Assembly (NCBI GenBank): GCA_030040815.1
Contig: JASHSZ010000404.1
Location: 1 to 8,341 of the forward strand
Direction: 5' to 3'
Length of the DNA stretch: 8,341 bases
DNA from: Streptosporangiaceae bacterium
GTDB lineage: Bacteria; Actinomycetota; Actinomycetes; Streptosporangiales; Streptosporangiaceae
The notes beneath the pieces are model-generated. The model was given only the letters and a program-made list of their open reading frames with translations, had not been told where the DNA came from and did not search any database. This document shows positions 6,074-8,341 of this stretch, in pieces (positions within the stretch are counted from its first letter, which is position 1; the number at the start of each line of letters is the position of its first letter). A program made the translations under genes and the position numbers.

Positions 6074-6635
6074 GATGTCCTCCTTGGTCACGGCGCTCGG
6101 CGATGGTGACGAGATGAGGGACGGGCCGCGGGCATCCCATCCGGCGGATGGTCGGCCGGAACACGATGGCGTCCAGCGTCCGCTCGGCTTGAGCCTCGGG
6201 CCACCGCCTGCGGATGATGCCCTGCATCAGCCGGTTGTCGGGGAGCACCTGGAGCACCAGTCGGCTGACGCCGCGACGGTGAGCTCGGCCAGCAAGAGCA
6301 TCCAGCAGCTGGGTGCCTATGCCACGGCGCTGCCAGGCGTCCGCGACCACCAGTCCGATACTGCTCTCCAGCCGGTGGCCGGTCGCCGCGCCGCCGGTTT
6401 CCATGTCGGCCGCCATCCCGTGCCCGATGATGGCGCCGCGGCGGTCGGTGACCAGCAACACGTCGGCGCCACCGGTACCGCAGAGCGCGCGCAGCAGGCC
6501 GGTGCTCGGCGGTGCCACCGCGGCAAAGAAGCGCAGGTACTGCGAACGCGGCGACAGCGCGCAGACAAACTCACGGATACTCGTCAGGTCGTCCGGCCTT
6601 GCCTGCCGCAGCAGGGCCACCGGGGTTCGATCCAT
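6048..6635 (-). CDS. GNAT-family N-acetyltransferase
   Basis: This 195-residue protein has a GNAT domain at about 7-145. The N-terminal part (LSPRSQYLRFF, 28-37) resembles the acetyltransferase domain found in Pat-like protein acetyltransferases, in which 'LSP-S-Y-RFF' is common. Motif A is complete: IGLVVADAWQRRGIGTQLLD, with the acetyl-CoA pyrophosphate-binding Q-R-R-G-I-G at 102-107; motif B follows as LVLQVLPDNRLMQGII. The last roughly 30 residues are Arg-rich and outside the conserved fold. No cyclic-nucleotide-binding or CoA-ligase domain is attached, so it is a stand-alone acetyltransferase; the acceptor is unknown. ATG 6635 has no good RBS. Instead a TTGACA -35 with a 17-bp spacer places the transcript start next to the ATG (probably leaderless). 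First gene of an operon with the thioesterase and divergent from the HxlR regulator, its likely controller. Confidence 0.85.
   Translation of the reverse strand: MDRTPVALLRQARPDDLTSIREFVCALSPRSQYLRFFAAVAPPSTGLLRALCGTGGADVLLVTDRRGAIIGHGMAADMETGGAATGHRLESSIGLVVADAWQRRGIGTQLLDALAGRAHRRGVSRLVLQVLPDNRLMQGIIRRRWPEAQAERTLDAIVFRPTIRRMGCPRPVPHLVTIAERRDQGGHRAGDRSAA
6079..6085 (-). promoter_or_regulatory. RBS that decides the thioesterase start
   Basis: On the minus strand AAGGAGG lies within the final codons region of the GNAT gene, five bases before GTG 6073. It falls inside the longer ORF's own reading frame (codons 3-5 from GTG 6091), so the upstream GTG would have no RBS, and the shorter protein is favoured. 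Confidence 0.75.
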
Positions 6636-6641
6636 GAACTC

Positions 6642-6670
6642 AGCATCCCGGTTGTTGCTAAGTCTGTCAA
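6642..6670 (-). promoter_or_regulatory. Candidate promoter of the GNAT-thioesterase operon
   Basis: On the minus strand a perfect TTGACA (6670-6665), a 17-bp spacer and GATGCT (6647-6642; xANNNT) end six bases before the ATG at 6635. The -35 is ideal and the spacing canonical, while the -10 is weak, as expected of a regulated promoter. It lies almost entirely within the opposite HxlR promoter region. Confidence 0.5.
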
Positions 6671-6683
6671 GTAGATCTAGCCT
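6655..6683 (+). promoter_or_regulatory. Candidate promoter of the HxlR gene, leaderless
   Basis: TTGCTA (6655-6660), a 17-bp spacer and TAGCCT (6678-6683, TANNNT) precede the ATG at 6690 by six bases, predicting a leaderless mRNA; no RBS is present. An 8-bp palindrome, TAGATCTA (6672-6679), overlaps the -10 and is a possible core of the regulator's operator. The -35 elements of the two divergent promoters lie within 16 bp of each other. Confidence 0.5.
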
Positions 6684-6689
6684 GCAAAC

Positions 6690-7166
6690 ATGAAGCGATC
6701 CTGGGCGCTCGACTATGACACCGCCAGCTGCACCATTGCGGCAGCGCTGGGCATCGTCGGGGAGAGGTGGACGTTCCTGGTGCTCCGCGAGGCATTCAAC
6801 GGCGTCCGCAGGTTCGATGACATGCGGCGGCGTACGGGCATGCCACGCCAGGTGCTGAGCAGCCGGCTGGCCGGGCTGGTCAGTGACGGCATCCTGCGTA
6901 AGGCGCCGTACCGAGAGGAAGGCCAGCGCGCGCGTGAGGAGTATCGGCTAACCCAGAAGGGCCTCGACCTCTACCCGGTCGTGGTCGCGCTGATGACCTG
7001 GGGAGACAAGTACACGGGCGGGCCGGACGGTCCGCCCGTGCTGCTGACCCACCGAGAGTGCGGCGCACCTGTGCACCTGGAGCTGGCGTGCACGGCCGGG
7101 CACGTGCTGGCCTCAGCGCGGGATGTCACGCCGCTACCAGGCCCGGCTGCCCGGCGGGTAGCCTGA
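6690..7166 (+). CDS. HxlR-family winged helix-turn-helix regulator
   Basis: This 158-residue DNA-binding protein has an HxlR/MarR-like winged helix at about 10-105. Diagnostic parts are CTIAAALGIVGERWTFLVLR (14-33), with the conserved Cys14 and the 'G-RWt-lvLReaf-G-rRF' motif, the recognition helix in GMPRQVLSSRLAGLVSDGIL (50-69), and the wing before EYRLTQKGLDLYPVV (84-98). A C-terminal extension keeps a degenerate zinc-ribbon-like pattern: His121, Cys124-Gly, Cys134 and His138. Many relatives have H-x2-CG ... CxxCG, and the last cysteine is missing here. HxlR proteins act as dimers, usually repressing or activating a divergently transcribed neighbour; some sense electrophiles through the N-terminal cysteine. 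The divergent GNAT-thioesterase operon is the obvious candidate target, with autoregulation likely because the promoters overlap. The effector is unknown. Confidence 0.92.
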   Translation: MKRSWALDYDTASCTIAAALGIVGERWTFLVLREAFNGVRRFDDMRRRTGMPRQVLSSRLAGLVSDGILRKAPYREEGQRAREEYRLTQKGLDLYPVVVALMTWGDKYTGGPDGPPVLLTHRECGAPVHLELACTAGHVLASARDVTPLPGPAARRVA

Positions 7167-7213
7167 CCGGCTGCCGCGGCGGCGTGAGCCCGGCCCTGCG
7201 GCCGACTGACGTG

Positions 7214-7810
7214 CTAGCTCAGCGTGTCAGGCGGCGGGACGGTCGTCGTCGTGTCGGGGAGCTGGCCGGTCGCCGACGGGAAGCCCGACGGGGAAGCGGG
7301 GTAATCGGGGTAGTACTCCTCGGTTTCGGCGATGTCCGCGGCTGCCAGCATCGAGAACCTGCCGATCGTCAGCGCGCCGACGAAGACGACCACCAGAGCG
7401 AGCCCGGCGACCAGGCTGATCTCCTCGACATACGCGTGCAGCGACGTGAGCGTCTCGCCAGCCCGGAGGATCGGACTGCCGCCCGATATCGACCTCTTCA
7501 GGACGATGGCAGTGAAGCTCTGGCCGATGCCGAACCACGCGCCGCCCAGTGCGGCGAGCAGTCCGCCGGTAAGGCCGACGCCCCGATTCCGGGTCAGGAC
7601 TGCGAGCAGGCCGCCCAGCAGAACGGCGGCAGCGGGGACGATCCAGTAGTACAGCCGACCGTCGTTGTAGTCCCAGACCTTGTCCGGCGTGTACCCAAAG
7701 TGAAAGTAGGGGCCAACGAACAGCGCCAGGCCACCCCAGAGGCCCAGCAAGATCAACAGCAGCCCGCAGACTACACCGCGTCGTCGCGGGATACGGCCTT
7801 GAGGGTTCAT
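7214..7810 (-). CDS. Four-helix membrane protein of unknown function
   Basis: This 198-residue predicted cytoplasmic-membrane protein has helices at about 12-33 (starting after RIPRRRG), 53-73, 78-102 and 131-152. A short, aromatic-rich loop between helices 1 and 2 (PYFHFGYTPDKVWDYNDGRLYYW) should face outside by the positive-inside rule, since the N-terminal RRR and the TRNR loop between helices 2 and 3 are inside. The roughly 45-residue cytoplasmic tail is acidic, then Tyr/Pro-rich (AETEEYYPDYPASPSG), and ends in a Thr/Pro run. The pattern 'W-y-GRlyYWivP...GG-l...NR-tGl-GG-LAAlGG-Wf' is familiar from uncharacterised actinobacterial membrane proteins; I cannot name a function. ATG 7810 is the first start; GGGAAG about 12 bases upstream is a weak RBS. 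Convergent with the HxlR gene (47-bp gap) and divergent from the SelB-like gene. Confidence 0.8.
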   Translation of the reverse strand: MNPQGRIPRRRGVVCGLLLILLGLWGGLALFVGPYFHFGYTPDKVWDYNDGRLYYWIVPAAAVLLGGLLAVLTRNRGVGLTGGLLAALGGAWFGIGQSFTAIVLKRSISGGSPILRAGETLTSLHAYVEEISLVAGLALVVVFVGALTIGRFSMLAAADIAETEEYYPDYPASPSGFPSATGQLPDTTTTVPPPDTLS

Positions 7811-7921
7811 GTCTCTACTTCCCTGTGCAGTCGGTTGATTAAAGACTTACACACGCGCTGCGCTAGGCGGCGGGTTCCTTCGGCAAAGTGCTGGTAAATC
7901 GGGCCGGAAGAGGTGTTCGGG

Positions 7922-7950
7922 TACTGCCGGGGCGCGTCGGCCGGCAGGTA
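7922..7950. promoter_or_regulatory. Inverted repeat, candidate operator of the SelB-like gene
   Basis: CTGCCGG (7924-7930) and CCGGCAG (7941-7947) are perfect inverted arms separated by 10 bp. Allowing a single bulged G, the pairing extends to TAC (7922-7924) with GTA (7948-7950). The right arm touches the TATGGT -10 element. No U tract follows and no gene ends nearby, so an operator is more likely than a terminator. Confidence 0.35.
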
Positions 7951-7954
7951 TGGT
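7949..7954 (+). promoter_or_regulatory. Candidate -10 element upstream of the SelB-like gene
   Basis: TATGGT fits TANNNT and predicts a transcription start at about 7961-7962, roughly 100 nt before the SelB-like ATG. No good -35 hexamer is seen; the -35 region is occupied by the inverted repeat. Confidence 0.35.
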
Positions 7955-7961
7955 CGCGCAC

Positions 7962-8033
7962 GTGGGCGTCCGCAGGTTGCATCGTCGCACGGGTGACGGC
8001 CTGGCCAAATCGGGGACCGCGGCGGCGGGCTAG
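7962..8033 (+). CDS. Possible 23-residue leader peptide
   Basis: A GTG seven bases after the TATGGT -10 opens a frame of 23 codons (MGVRRLHRRTGDGLAKSGTA, AAG) that ends with TAG at 8031-8033, 26 bases before the SelB-like ATG. If the promoter is real, this would be a leaderless upstream ORF rich in Arg and Gly. There is no homology I can recognise, and it may be chance. Confidence 0.18.
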   Translation: MGVRRLHRRTGDGLAKSGTAAAG

Positions 8034-8059
8034 GTGCTCGCGAGCCGGAAGTGAACGCC

Positions 8060-8341
8060 ATGCACGTCGTTGTCACCGTCGGCCACGGCCAGTCGACGCT
8101 GATCCGGGCGCTCACCGGGACGGAGCCGGATCGCGCCGCAGCAGAGAGCCACGGGGTCGAACCCGACTTCACCCTGCTAACGCTGCCCTCCGGCGTACAG
8201 GCGGCGTTCGTCGATGTGCCGAGTGACGACCGCTTCATCGCGAGCATGCTAACCGGAGCAGGCCCGGTGCCGGCCGTCATGTTCATCGTTGCCGCAGACC
8301 AGGGCTGGCTGCCGCAGACGGCCGCGCACCTGGCGGTGGTC
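8060..8341 (+). CDS. SelB-like elongation factor with degenerate GTPase motifs, N-terminal part
   Basis: The first 94 codons of a gene running off the right edge. MHVVVTVGH, LIRALTGTEPDR (14-25), TLPSG (41-45), AFVDVP (49-54), RF, GPVPAVMFIVAADQGWLPQT (68-87) and HLAVV match the G domain of selenocysteine-specific elongation factor SelB, which delivers Sec-tRNA to in-frame UGA codons. The nucleotide-binding motifs are altered. The P-loop GHVDHGKST of SelB is GHGQST (8-13), with three residues missing and Gln11 in place of the lysine. The switch I 'GLTID' reads GVEPD (32-36), followed by a short deletion. The G3 motif DVPGHERF reads DVPSDDRF (52-59). GTP binding and hydrolysis are therefore doubtful, yet the frame is open and the rest is conserved. 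ATG 8060 follows GGAAG (8047-8051); GTG 8051 is in frame but lacks an RBS. No tRNA-Sec gene is visible nearby. Confidence 0.8.
   Translation, partial: MHVVVTVGHGQSTLIRALTGTEPDRAAAESHGVEPDFTLLTLPSGVQAAFVDVPSDDRFIASMLTGAGPVPAVMFIVAADQGWLPQTAAHLAVV

Noticed and set aside
6075..6674. Plus-strand ORF of 199 codons opposite the GNAT gene
   Set aside because: Antisense shadow; the GNAT motif A (QRRGIG) on the minus strand is decisive.
7167..7213. Terminator between the HxlR and membrane protein genes
   Set aside because: The GC-rich spacer offers several weak pairings but no single long stem with a short loop, so nothing specific is supported.
7058..7897. Plus-strand ORF of 279 codons opposite the membrane protein gene
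   Set aside because: It is antisense to a gene with four clear membrane helices; the translation is Arg/Gln/Asp-rich with no recognisable domain.
7811..8059. tRNA-Sec (selC) upstream of the SelB-like gene
   Set aside because: I looked on both strands for a T-arm (GGTTCRA), a long variable arm and a TCA anticodon and found no consistent cloverleaf.

Overview
The window is GC-rich DNA with strong G/C bias at third codon positions, frequent GTG starts and several probable leaderless transcripts. Together with its gene families (a GH15 trehalase/glucoamylase-type enzyme, a FadD15-like acyl-CoA synthetase, an HxlR regulator, a SHOCT-domain protein, a SelB-type elongation factor), this points to the chromosome of a high-GC actinomycete. 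I see no rRNA, tRNA, CRISPR array, insertion sequence or plasmid/phage genes. No single pathway runs through the window; it is a patchwork of short transcription units that change strand often.

Left part (1-1378). A minus-strand GH15 glycoside hydrolase runs off the left edge. Divergent from it is a small lipoprotein gene of unknown function. Between the lipoprotein and the next gene, about 390 bp hold no intact gene. They contain two oppositely oriented pieces of an SsuC/TauC-type ABC permease, one of them frameshifted: a decayed and rearranged transporter.

Middle-left (1379-3549). Three minus-strand genes lie in line: a cysteine-less carboxymuconolactone-decarboxylase-like protein, a SHOCT-domain protein 26 bp behind it (probably co-transcribed), and a two-domain VOC/glyoxalase-like protein. 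A plus-strand YccF membrane protein diverges from them.

Middle-right (3649-7166). A complete long-chain acyl-CoA synthetase converges, with a 22-bp gap, on a two-gene minus-strand operon: a GNAT acetyltransferase followed, with a 26-nt overlap, by a PaaI-type hotdog thioesterase. The operon starts back to back with an HxlR-family regulator. The two divergent promoters interlock, and both probable transcripts begin at or next to the start codon, so the regulator probably controls itself and the GNAT-thioesterase operon. The CoA ligase and thioesterase form and break acyl-CoA esters, which suggests a loose acyl-CoA theme without showing a common pathway.

Right part (7214-8341). A four-helix membrane protein of unknown function lies on the minus strand. 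After a 249-bp divergent spacer with an inverted repeat over a candidate promoter comes the first 94 codons of a SelB-like elongation factor. This fragment is the most unusual object here: the surrounding GTPase sequence is well preserved, but the P-loop, switch I and DxxG motifs are all altered, the losses keep the reading frame, and the expected nucleotide-binding lysine is gone.
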